A model generated the notes under the pieces. It made no database searches and was not told the origin of the DNA. It saw only the letters and a program-made list of their open reading frames with translations. A DNA stretch of 13,000 bases from Myxococcota bacterium (GTDB lineage: Bacteria; Myxococcota_A; UBA9160; PR03), in contig JASJBO010000119.1 of the NCBI GenBank assembly GCA_030066475.1, positions 1-13,000 on the forward strand, given 5' to 3'. Position 1 is the first letter of the stretch; each line of letters opens with the position of its first letter. This document shows positions 1-8,219 of this stretch, piece after piece. The position numbers and the translations under genes are program-made.

Positions 1-225
<225 letters not shown>

Positions 226-304
226 GCCCACGCGCACTCAGCGGACTGAGTTGCCCGGAATCACTGTTCGATTGTCAGAGGGCGTCGATCGCTCTCGACG
301 GTTT
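226..304 (+). other. 23S-5S internal transcribed spacer
   Basis: This spacer of about 80 nt links 23S and 5S and holds no tRNA. Two small perfect hairpins are visible: ACTCAG/CTGAGT with a CGGA loop at 236-251, and CGTCGA/TCGACG with a 6-nt loop at 283-300, just before the 5S. They could mark processing sites for precursor rRNA; that role is inferred from position only. Confidence 0.6.
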
Positions 305-421
<117 letters not shown>

Positions 422-428
422 CCTCTTC

Positions 429-466
429 GCGAAGCCCGTCGGCTCCACCGAGTCGGCGGGCTTCGC
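429..466 (+). terminator. rRNA operon terminator hairpin
   Basis: This is a near-perfect hairpin: a 17-bp stem with a CACC loop at 446-449. Bases 429-445 pair with 450-466, with only G-T wobbles at 439/456 and 442/453. It starts 8 nt after the 5S. The downstream bases are CTCGTCGTGG rather than a run of T, so it is an intrinsic-type terminator without a clean U-tract, as is often seen in high-GC genomes. Termination is inferred from strength and position. Confidence 0.75.
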
Positions 467-621
467 TCGTCGTGGAGCCGCTTCTGGCGCCTGGCCGACA
501 CCCTCCTCGCCCATACCGGGGTGGTTCGCCTCGCCCGTCGCGACCAATCGCCCCACCGGCCCGCGAGCGGCGCCTCGTCGCGCCTGCGCGACGTGGCACG
601 CATGGTGCTTCGCTGTCTCGC

Positions 622-3600
622 ATGAAGCGCGAAGCCTCCTTCGACACACGAAGCCTCCGGAGTCGGGCAGCTCGAGCCGTCCTGGGCACGGTGTTTGCTC
701 TCTTCGCCGCCGCCAACGCGACGGCCGCGACCCGAGCGATCCGCATCGTCGAGATCGCTCCCCGGGCGGGCGAAGACGCCGAATGGCTCGAGCTCGAAGC
801 CACGGAGGCGACCGAGCTCGCGGGCTGGCAGCTCGTTTCCGATGGCGGGGCGCCGTACGCGTTCCCGCCCGAGCTCCCGCCGCTGGAGCCGGGTGCGCGC
901 GTGCTGGTCGTCTTCGATGGCCAGGGCTCCGACGCCGACGACACCGATCTCTCCGACGGTCTCGCGATCCTGCACGCCCCGCCGGGCGCCCTCGGCGACG
1001 AGGTGGGTCACGCGGCCCTGTACACCGGGCCGGCGTTCTCGGCCGAGACCATCCACGACTTCGTGGCGTGGGGGGCGCCTCCCGGTGAGCTCGGGCTGTT
1101 CGCCGCCCAGGCGGGCGTGTGGCCGGCCGAGGCCTGGGTGAGTCTCCACCCCGGCTCGGGCGTCGAGTTCGAGGGCGCCCCGCTCGCGCCGGACCTCTCG
1201 GCCGGCCTGCTGGCCGGTCGCGAGGCGGGCGTGGCCTCGAGCTGGACGGTGTATCTCGGCGAGGACCGCAGCCCGGGTGGCGCGAATCCCGTGCCGCGCC
1301 CGACCTTCTTCACGCCCGATCCCGACGCGGCGCTGGCGCAGGACGGCTTCGCGCTCGGCTGGTGGGGTCTGGCGGGCGCCGTCTACCGCTTCCAGCTGTC
1401 CGAGGAGCCGGGCTTCGGCGCGCCCTTCGTCGACCTCGAGCTGGCGGAGCCCGTCTACTCGCCGCCCTCCGGTCCGCCGCCGGGCGCCTACTTCTGGCGC
1501 GTGCTGACGATCCTGGACGGGATCGGCGAGAGCGCCTGGAGTGCGCCCCTGCCGATCGAGGTCGTTCCGGGAGGCGCCGGCCCCGAGTCGTCCGCCGGCC
1601 CCTCGCAGCCGGTCGCGCAGCGCATCCTCACCCCCCTCACCTGGCTGCGCCAGCGCAAGGACACCGATCTCCTGTGCCTCGACGGGGACGACGAGGCGCC
1701 CGCCGCCGGGAACGGCTGGGACGTCACCCATCCCGACGCGATCTACGCGCACGGGCGGAACAACTGCGTCCGGGCGTCGATCGCGATGGTCGTCACCCAG
1801 TACGGCGGCGACCTGAGCCAGGATCGGATCGCGTACGAGTACTTCGAGCGCAACGGCAATCCGATCCGCGACTTCTCGGGCGGCACCGCGGTCGGGAATC
1901 CGCACGCCGACCTCGGCCACGACCTCACGACGATCATGTGCGGCAATACGGGGGCTTCGGGCGGCATCCTGTTCGCCTGGGCGATGGGGCTGAGCCAGAG
2001 CAACATCGGCTACGGGTTCGGCAAGCCCAGCTTCGCCCAGGTCCGGGCCTGGCTCGACGCGGACCGGCCCATCATGGCCGCGAACGACCCGCCGCCGGGC
2101 TCGGTGGGCCACATGCGCGTGATCGCCGGCTACCGGATCCAGAGCAACGGAACGCAGCAGGTGCGTGTGTTCGACCCGGCGAGCGGCCAGACCTGGCAGA
2201 ACTACGGGACCTTCCCGGTCGGATGTCGCTACGTGCCGCCCGCGAGCGCCCCGAGCGTCCGCTCCGACGAGGCCGGGATCGCCCTGGACACGGACGGAGA
2301 CGGCATCACCGACTGGGACGAGCAGATGCGCTTCGGGACCTCTCCGACCGTGCGGGACAGCGACGGAGACCGGGTTCCGGACAAGGCCGACGTCCGCGAG
2401 TACGTGTTCGACGCCGCGGGGCGCTACTGGCTCCGCAGCGCCGATGTCGACGCGGACGGGCTCCGCAAGGAGCGCGACGCCGACAACGACGGCGACGGCT
2501 TCTTCGACGGCTGCGAGGACTGGGACGGCGACGGACGCCGCGACGTCGCCGACGGGGAGAGCTCGAACTTCGCGGGGACGAGCGACGGCTTCGAGCCGAA
2601 CGACACGGCGTCGACGGCCGCGGCAGTCGCCGCGGGCAGCTTCGCGGGGCGCATCACGCCGGGCGACCTCGACTTCTTCCAGCTCACGCTCGACGACTTC
2701 TACGACGTGGAGCTCGAGCTCGACTACCCGCTGATCGGCGGTGCGCTCGAGGCGGAGTTCGATGAGGTGCCCGCCAGCACGCCGGCCTCGGGGCGGCTCG
2801 TGCTCGACCGCTCGCGCGTGCCGCCGGGAGCGCGGATCCTCGAGGTCGCGGGCGCGACCGGCAGCGCGGCGAACTGCTACGTCGGCGATCTCGCGCTGCA
2901 GGCCTCGACGCTCGCCGCCGACCGCTTCGACGACCAGCTGCCGATCGGCGAGCCGCGCAACGACACCTTCGCGAACCGCACGATGCTGCCGGACGGGACC
3001 ATCTTCGAGAGCGTCCTGCTCTCGTCGTCGGTGGACGACCTCAACTTCGACGTCGCGAACGACGTCGACTGGTTCGACGCGCTGCTCCCGCCCCAGACGA
3101 ACCCCCAGACGGGCCAGAGCGAGTGCCTCGCCTCGCCGCCGAGCGACCCCGCGTTCTACCAGGGCTACTTCGAGGTGCGCGCCCTGCCCAGCGCGGCGGG
3201 CACGGCCTGGCCCTTCGAGATCCGCGCCACCGACGCCTCCGGGGCCACGATCGCGAGCACGGCAGGCGGCAGCCTCGTGCTCGAGTGCCCGCAGGACAGC
3301 TCCGGCGATCGGGTGCGGCTCTCGGTCCGCGCCCAGGGCGGCCGGCGCAACTTCTACGACCTCGTCCTGTACTACACGCGCTGGAACGCACTGCTCGACG
3401 TGCCGCCCTGGCTGCTCGAGCTCGTGCGGCCGCCGCTCGTGCGCGAGCTGCCTCCGCTGCCGAACGAGATCATCCCGCCCGTGCCCTTCCCGAGGGATCC
3501 GGAGGACTACGCGCGGGCGCTCGCGGGCGAGCCCCCCGTCGACCCGCCGGTCGACTACGCCCTCCTGCGCTGGGAGGGCGGCACGCTCACGCTCCGCCTG

Positions 3601-4617
3601 CTGGCGCCGCTCGGCGCCTCCTTCCAGTTGACGGTCTTGAACGAGGAGCAGGAGATCGTCGGCGTCACCGGCTTCGGAGCGGCGCGAGCGGCGGGACCGG
3701 CCGGCGTCGAGACGCTCGTCCTGCCGGATCTGCCGCCGGGCGTCTACGTCCTGGCGGTCACGGGCGACCCGCTCTCCAGCTACTCCCTCGCCGCGGGGCC
3801 GCCCCCTGCCGACGACGCCGCCGACGCACCGCTGGTGGGACCGGGCCGCTACGCGCTCGATCTCGCCGAGTCCACACCGGACGGTGACACGTCGTGCCAG
3901 GCCGAGCCCGCGCCCGACGTATGGCTGCGCTACCGCGCCGAAGCGAGCGGCACGCTGGTCGTCCGCTCCTGCGGCACGCACGATCTCGGCGGCACCGACC
4001 TCGGCGTGGACGCGCTGCTCTCGGTCCACCGCGAGGTACCCGGGACGCCGGCGAACGAGCTCGCCTGCAACGACGACTGGCCGAGTGGCAGCGATCCGGG
4101 CGGCTGCGAGGGGCGCGACGCGGAGCTTCCCCTCGACGCTGCGCTGCGTGTCGCCGTCGAGCGGGAAGAGGAGGTCTGGATTCGCGCCTCGCGCTTCGCC
4201 GCCTCGAGCGACGGGCTGCTTCTGGTCGAGGTCCTGCTCGAGCTGGCCGACTCGGACGAAGACGGGATCCCGGACGAAGAGGACGTGTGCCCCTTCGCCC
4301 CCGACCCGGGCCAGGAGGACGTCGACGAGGACGGCGTCGGCGACGCGTGCGACGACTGCATCGAGCGGCCCGACCCGGAGCAGCTGGATACGGACGAGGA
4401 CGGCTACGGCAACGCCTGTGATCCGGACTACAACAACGACGGCGCCGTCGGCATCCAGGACTTCAACCGGTTGCGCGCGCAGTTCAACAAGACGACGGAC
4501 GATCCCGACTTCGATCCGGTCGTGGACAGCAACGGTGACGGCGCGATCGGCATTCCCGACTTCAATCTGCTTCGGGCGCTCTTCGGTGGCGCTCCCGGTC
4601 CCTCCGCGCTGCGGTGA
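622..4617 (+). CDS. Secreted C39-like cysteine peptidase domain protein with lamin-tail, PPC and dockerin modules
   Basis: The protein has 1331 residues. The start at 622 gives a clear signal peptide (basic n-region, then AVLGTVFALFAAANATAA, cleavage near residue 36). The frame is open back to 472, but no ribosome site is obvious at either start. Modules in order: lamin-tail-like domain (about 40-165); fibronectin-III-like segment (about 224-313); C39-like papain-fold peptidase (about 350-535) with Cys382 in NNCVRASIAM, His497 in GHMRVIAGY and Asp518 in VFDPASG as the likely triad; Asp-rich calcium-binding repeats from 556; PPC-like domains from about 655 (FEPNDT), with later beta-rich repeats; thrombospondin-3 repeats 1210-1268; and a type I dockerin with repeats beginning at Asp1269 and Asp1302 and DFNRLRAQF/DFNLLRALF helices. 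It is probably extracellular or surface-attached. The substrate is unknown, and the peptidase call rests on motifs only. Its 3' end overlaps the convergent HAD gene by 56 nt. Confidence 0.9.
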   Translation: MKREASFDTRSLRSRAARAVLGTVFALFAAANATAATRAIRIVEIAPRAGEDAEWLELEATEATELAGWQLVSDGGAPYAFPPELPPLEPGARVLVVFDGQGSDADDTDLSDGLAILHAPPGALGDEVGHAALYTGPAFSAETIHDFVAWGAPPGELGLFAAQAGVWPAEAWVSLHPGSGVEFEGAPLAPDLSAGLLAGREAGVASSWTVYLGEDRSPGGANPVPRPTFFTPDPDAALAQDGFALGWWGLAGAVYRFQLSEEPGFGAPFVDLELAEPVYSPPSGPPPGAYFWRVLTILDGIGESAWSAPLPIEVVPGGAGPESSAGPSQPVAQRILTPLTWLRQRKDTDLLCLDGDDEAPAAGNGWDVTHPDAIYAHGRNNCVRASIAMVVTQYGGDLSQDRIAYEYFERNGNPIRDFSGGTAVGNPHADLGHDLTTIMCGNTGASGGILFAWAMGLSQSNIGYGFGKPSFAQVRAWLDADRPIMAANDPPPGSVGHMRVIAGYRIQSNGTQQVRVFDPASGQTWQNYGTFPVGCRYVPPASAPSVRSDEAGIALDTDGDGITDWDEQMRFGTSPTVRDSDGDRVPDKADVREYVFDAAGRYWLRSADVDADGLRKERDADNDGDGFFDGCEDWDGDGRRDVADGESSNFAGTSDGFEPNDTASTAAAVAAGSFAGRITPGDLDFFQLTLDDFYDVELELDYPLIGGALEAEFDEVPASTPASGRLVLDRSRVPPGARILEVAGATGSAANCYVGDLALQASTLAADRFDDQLPIGEPRNDTFANRTMLPDGTIFESVLLSSSVDDLNFDVANDVDWFDALLPPQTNPQTGQSECLASPPSDPAFYQGYFEVRALPSAAGTAWPFEIRATDASGATIASTAGGSLVLECPQDSSGDRVRLSVRAQGGRRNFYDLVLYYTRWNALLDVPPWLLELVRPPLVRELPPLPNEIIPPVPFPRDPEDYARALAGEPPVDPPVDYALLRWEGGTLTLRLLAPLGASFQLTVLNEEQEIVGVTGFGAARAAGPAGVETLVLPDLPPGVYVLAVTGDPLSSYSLAAGPPPADDAADAPLVGPGRYALDLAESTPDGDTSCQAEPAPDVWLRYRAEASGTLVVRSCGTHDLGGTDLGVDALLSVHREVPGTPANELACNDDWPSGSDPGGCEGRDAELPLDAALRVAVEREEEVWIRASRFAASSDGLLLVEVLLELADSDEDGIPDEEDVCPFAPDPGQEDVDEDGVGDACDDCIERPDPEQLDTDEDGYGNACDPDYNNDGAVGIQDFNRLRAQFNKTTDDPDFDPVVDSNGDGAIGIPDFNLLRALFGGAPGPSALR

Positions 4618-5311
4618 CGGGTGGCGCCGCCACAGAGACCTCGCGCCAGCAGCCCGCGTCGACCTCGGCGAGTGAATCGATCACCAGGTCGGCCACTTCG
4701 GCCAGCCGCGCGCGTTCTGCCGGCAGCTCGGCCGGCCCCAGCGTGCCCGCGTCCGGCACGGCGATGCAGCGCATCCCGGCGGCGCGAGCGGCTTCCACCC
4801 CGCCCGGTGAGTCCTCGAACACGAGGCAGCGCTCGGGCGCGACGCCGAGCTTGCGGGCGGCGCTCAGGAAGATGCCCGGGTCGGGCTTGCCGCGCGGCTC
4901 GTCCTGGGCCGAGTGGACCACACGGAACGCCTCGCGGATCTCGAGCCGATCGAGCACGGCGCCGATGATCCGATAGGGCGACGACGAGGCCAGCGCCAGC
5001 GGCAGGCCCCGGCGCTGCACGAACGCCAGCGCGTGCTCGACGCCCGGCTTCGCGGCGCCGCGCGTCTCGACGCGGGCGATCACGCCCTCCACGATCCGAT
5101 CCCGCACCTCGGACTGCGACGGCCCCTGCCAGGGCGCCTCGCGGTACCAGTAGGCGACCACCTCGTCGAGCCGGCGGCCGCGGGTGCGCAGACAGTCGGC
5201 GCGCTCGAGGTGCAGGCCCAGCGCGCCGAACACCTCGATCTCGGCGGACTGCCAGAGCGGCTCCGAGTCGATCAACAGGCCGTCCATGTCGAAGAGGACC
5301 GCGTCGATCAC
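4562..5311 (-). CDS. HAD-superfamily sugar-phosphate phosphatase (HxpB/YniC-like)
   Basis: This is a 249-residue HAD phosphatase of the beta-phosphoglucomutase-like subfamily. Motif I is FDMDGLLIDSEPLW, with nucleophile Asp8 and acid/base Asp10; motif II is the serine at ALASSS (109-111); motif III is Lys142 in GKPDPGIFL; motif IV is Glu166-Asp167 in CLVFEDSPGGVEAA. The line VAYWYREAPWQGPSQSEV resembles E. coli HxpB (YniC), a hexitol/2-deoxyglucose-6-phosphate phosphatase, so a small phosphosugar is the likely substrate. The GTG start at 5311 overlaps the TGA of the upstream kinase (GTGA), so the two are probably translationally coupled. The last 25 or so residues are basic and unlike the family. 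They are encoded antisense to the dockerin gene's 3' end, as if an earlier stop was lost. Confidence 0.9.
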   Translation of the reverse strand: MIDAVLFDMDGLLIDSEPLWQSAEIEVFGALGLHLERADCLRTRGRRLDEVVAYWYREAPWQGPSQSEVRDRIVEGVIARVETRGAAKPGVEHALAFVQRRGLPLALASSSPYRIIGAVLDRLEIREAFRVVHSAQDEPRGKPDPGIFLSAARKLGVAPERCLVFEDSPGGVEAARAAGMRCIAVPDAGTLGPAELPAERARLAEVADLVIDSLAEVDAGCWREVSVAAPPVTAARRDRERHRRAPEAD

Positions 5312-6234
5312 GGGGCGGGGCTCGCCTCGATCACGACGCCCGACTCGAGGACGGCAGCGCGCGCGGGGTCGGGGCGGCCGGCGACGGGCGATTCGGCGTC
5401 GGCGGCGCCGAGTGCCACCCCGGCGCGCACGGCGGACTCGAAGTCGCGGCCGGCGGCCAGGGAGGCCAGGACTCCCGCCAGCATGGCGTCGCCGCAGCCG
5501 ATCGCGTTGCGCGCCTCGACCGCGGGCGGCTGCAGGGTCCAGCGCGCGCCGTCGGCGCTCCAAGCGATCACGGGGCCCGCTCCGTCCGACACGATCCCGC
5601 GTTCGCAGCGGCCCGGCCCGGCCTCCGCCGGGAGCGCGAGCGCCGCTCGCTCCACGCCCAGCGCCTCCGCGGCCTCGTCGCGGTTGATGCGCAGCAGGTC
5701 GGGATGCGCCGCCCAGCCGAGGCGCAGTGCCTCGCCGCTGGCATCGAGGGCGCACGGCACGCCGCAGTCGCGTGCACACGCGATCAGGCGCGCGTAGAGG
5801 TCGTCGGGCATCCCGGGCGGCAGGCTGCCGCACAGGGCCAGCCAGCGCGCCCCGCGGAGCCGCTCCGCGACGGTCTCGAGCAACGCGACTGCGGACGACT
5901 CGTCGGCCTCGACGCCCGGTCCGTGAAGCTGCGTGGCGCGGCCCGACGCCTCCACCAGCTCGAGGCACACCCGGGACTCGCCCGGCGCCTCGACGCAGGT
6001 GGCGGGCAGCCCGGCAGCCTCCAGGTCCGCGCCGATCTCGGCTCCGATGGCGCCACCGACCAGCGCCACGACATGGGTCTCGATCCCCAGGCCGCGCAGC
6101 ACCCGCGCCACGTTGACGCCCTTGCCGCCCGCCTGCGACCGCTCGGGCGCGGCACACCGGCGCGTGCCGGGGCGCAGCGCGTCGATCGCCACGGTTCGAT
6201 CCAGCGCGGCATTCGGCGTCACCGTCACGATCAA
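5308..6234 (-). CDS. PfkB-family hexose kinase (1-phosphofructokinase-like)
   Basis: This ribokinase/PfkB-fold sugar kinase phosphorylates a sugar or sugar phosphate with ATP. With a TTG start at 6234 it has 308 residues, close to FruK/LacC length (about 310). The N-terminus IVTVTPNAALDRTV and the signature GGKGVNVARVLRGLG (36-50) place it in the 1-phosphofructokinase/tagatose-6-phosphate kinase branch. The second signature reads NAIGCGDAMLAG, with catalytic Asp249; the usual GAGD alanine is cysteine here. GGAGGG lies 12 nt upstream of the TTG. An in-frame ATG at 6288 (326 aa) is the alternative, but it adds an 18-residue non-family leader. It is the first gene of a two-gene unit with the HAD phosphatase. 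Whether its substrate is fructose-1-P, fructose-6-P or tagatose-6-P cannot be told from sequence. Confidence 0.88.
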   Translation of the reverse strand: MIVTVTPNAALDRTVAIDALRPGTRRCAAPERSQAGGKGVNVARVLRGLGIETHVVALVGGAIGAEIGADLEAAGLPATCVEAPGESRVCLELVEASGRATQLHGPGVEADESSAVALLETVAERLRGARWLALCGSLPPGMPDDLYARLIACARDCGVPCALDASGEALRLGWAAHPDLLRINRDEAAEALGVERAALALPAEAGPGRCERGIVSDGAGPVIAWSADGARWTLQPPAVEARNAIGCGDAMLAGVLASLAAGRDFESAVRAGVALGAADAESPVAGRPDPARAAVLESGVVIEASPAP

Positions 6235-6334
6235 GGCCTCGGCACTCCCTCCGGTGAGCAGGGTGGCGAACGGCCCCTGTGGGCGCATCTGGGGCCTAAA
6301 GCCCTCGCGAAGACAGGCCGATGTTCCCACGGCA

Positions 6335-6350
6335 CCCGGCTCCGGCCGGG
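6335..6350. other. Small dyad in divergent intergenic region
   Basis: The segment CCCGGC-TCCG-GCCGGG forms a perfect 6-bp inverted repeat in the gap between the divergent kinase and lipoprotein genes. It could be an operator or leader hairpin, or chance in very GC-rich DNA. No convincing promoter hexamers were found on either strand of this gap. Confidence 0.25.
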
Positions 6351-6386
6351 GCGCCACCCTAGCAAGCCGCCCGGGAGGGAGTGAGC

Positions 6387-8219
6387 ATGCGCACGCTCGC
6401 CGTCTGCCTCGTCGCCGTGTTCGTCCTCGCCGGCTGCGCCGGCAACCGCTGGGAGCGCACTCGCGCCGAGGACAGCCTGGCCGGCTACCGGCGCTTCCTG
6501 AAGGACGCGCCGCGCTCGCCCCACGCCGACGCGGCACGCGAGCGGATTGCCTACCACGAGCTCAAGCGGCGCCCGACGCTGGAGGGCTACGAGCAGTTCC
6601 GAGCCGCGCACCCGGACAGCCCGAGCCTCGCCGAGCTCGACGCCCTGTTCGAGGCGCGCACGTTCGAATCCGCGCGCGCGTCCGGCAGCGCAGCCGCGTA
6701 CGCCTCCTTCCTGGAGCACTTTCCGAACGGCAGCTTCGCCGCCCGCGCCCGCGGCAACGCGGAGTACCTGCGCGAGCGGGCCTTCGCCGGGCACCCGCCC
6801 GAGGCGCTGGCCGAGTTCGCCGAGCGCCACCCCGCGAGCGACTATGCCGGCGAGGCGCAGCGCACGCTGCGCGCCCTCGACGCCCGGCAGCAGGCGCGCT
6901 TCGCGACGATCGGCTTCCACGTCGAGCTCGAGACGCCCGTGGCCGACGCCGACCGGCTGGTGCGCACGTTCCGCGAGCGCGCGCAGCAGGCCTACGCCGC
7001 GGCCGGCGTGCGCCTCGTCACGGGCGAGCCAGGCGCCCGGCGCGTCGACGGCTGGATCACCGTGCGGCACCGCGAGCGCGCGGTCAGCACCGAGGTCGAC
7101 GCGGGACGCATGACCGGCCCCGGCGTGCTCGCCGAGACGCAGGTGACACTGCACCGCACGGGCGACGACGAGCCGGTGTGGAGCGAGACCTTCACCATGC
7201 GCTTCGCCGACTCGGAGCGCCGCTCCGCCGGCTCGGTGCTGTTCTCCGCGCGCGCCCGCGCCTTCTGGAGCGCGTTCTTCGTACCCGTCGCGACCTGGCC
7301 CACGCAGATCGCGCGCCGGCCGGTGTTCTCGCTGCGCGAGGGCCTGGCGGGCGTCGGCGGCGGCCTCGACCGCGCCGTGACGGTGTTCGCCGACGGCAGC
7401 TTCCGCGTGGTGGACCTCTCCGATCCGAGCCAGCCCGCGCTGCTGACCGACTACTCGCGGCCGCCCGACCTGTCGCGCTTCCGCGGCGTGCGGCCGGCGC
7501 CCGGCCGCGTCGTGCTGTTCGGCGAGGACGGCATCGAGATCGTGTCGCTCACCGGCGCGCGGCCGCAGCGGCAGCTCGCGATCGACCGGCCGCGGGCCGG
7601 GGCCGTGGCCGACGTGGCGGTCGTCGGCGACCAGCTCGCGATCGCCGGGAGCAAGGGACTGCTGCGCGTCTCGCTCGACGGCTCCGGGCTCGAGGCGGTC
7701 TCCGACCGGCCCGCGCGGGGGCTGGCCCGCGACGGCAACACGCTCTTCGTGTTCGACGCCGCGGCGCTCTATGTGGTGCCGGCGGACGACCTGCGCGGCG
7801 GGCAGATGCGCCCGGTGGCGCGCCTGCCGCGCGGGCTCGATCCGAGCGGTCTGCGCGTGAGCGGCGGCATCGCGGTCGTGCTCGCCGAGCGCGCGCTGCT
7901 GATCTTCGACGTGCGCAACCCGGTGGCGCCCCGACAGCTCGCGCGTCTGAAGCCCAGCGAGGTGGGCAGCGTGCACGACGCTGCGGTGGTGGCCGGCCGG
8001 GTGTTCCTGGTGGGCGACCGCGGCCTGCAGGTGGTCGACCCGGCGCGTGGCCGCGTGGTCGACTCGGTCGACGTCGAGGGCCGTGCCGCCCTCGACGTGG
8101 CGGGCCGGCACCTGGTGCTGATCGGCTCCGACCGGCTGCAGGTGGTGGACGCGACCCCCTGGACGCTGGCGCGGCGCGTGCGCCGGACGGGCGCGCCCGC
8201 GTCGCTCAGCGGTCGTTGA
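6387..8219 (+). CDS. Lipoprotein with TPR-like N-terminus and beta-propeller (LVIVD-like) C-terminus
   Basis: The protein has 610 residues. The ATG at 6387 has an ideal GGAGG at 6374-6378 (8-nt spacing), so it is preferred over the GTG at 6381. The N-terminus MRTLAVCLVAVFVLAGC is a lipoprotein signal with lipobox LAGC, and Cys17 would be lipidated. Residues about 25-165 show helical repeats such as SLAGYRRFLKDAPRSPHADAA and AYASFLEHFPNGSFAARA, typical of TPR/YbgF-BamD-like domains. A mixed domain follows (about 165-275). From about 300, repeats such as VVDLSDPSQPALLTDYS, LIFDVRNPVAPRQLARLK and LQVVDPARG resemble LVIVD-type propeller blades. It is likely anchored in a membrane facing the periplasm, perhaps as a protein-interaction scaffold; its function is unknown. 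It diverges from the kinase gene and overlaps the convergent crotonase gene by 14 nt. Confidence 0.88.
   Translation: MRTLAVCLVAVFVLAGCAGNRWERTRAEDSLAGYRRFLKDAPRSPHADAARERIAYHELKRRPTLEGYEQFRAAHPDSPSLAELDALFEARTFESARASGSAAAYASFLEHFPNGSFAARARGNAEYLRERAFAGHPPEALAEFAERHPASDYAGEAQRTLRALDARQQARFATIGFHVELETPVADADRLVRTFRERAQQAYAAAGVRLVTGEPGARRVDGWITVRHRERAVSTEVDAGRMTGPGVLAETQVTLHRTGDDEPVWSETFTMRFADSERRSAGSVLFSARARAFWSAFFVPVATWPTQIARRPVFSLREGLAGVGGGLDRAVTVFADGSFRVVDLSDPSQPALLTDYSRPPDLSRFRGVRPAPGRVVLFGEDGIEIVSLTGARPQRQLAIDRPRAGAVADVAVVGDQLAIAGSKGLLRVSLDGSGLEAVSDRPARGLARDGNTLFVFDAAALYVVPADDLRGGQMRPVARLPRGLDPSGLRVSGGIAVVLAERALLIFDVRNPVAPRQLARLKPSEVGSVHDAAVVAGRVFLVGDRGLQVVDPARGRVVDSVDVEGRAALDVAGRHLVLIGSDRLQVVDATPWTLARRVRRTGAPASLSGR

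Noticed and set aside
576..593. 7-bp hairpin (CGTCGCG/CGCGACG) 28 nt before the dockerin gene, considered as a terminator or riboswitch part
   Set aside because: It is short, has no T run and no conserved riboswitch core was recognised. It may be chance.
472..621. Upstream extension of the dockerin protein to an ATG at 472
   Set aside because: The extra 50 residues come from the region just after the rRNA terminator, lack family similarity and would bury the signal peptide. The ATG at 622 begins a normal signal sequence.
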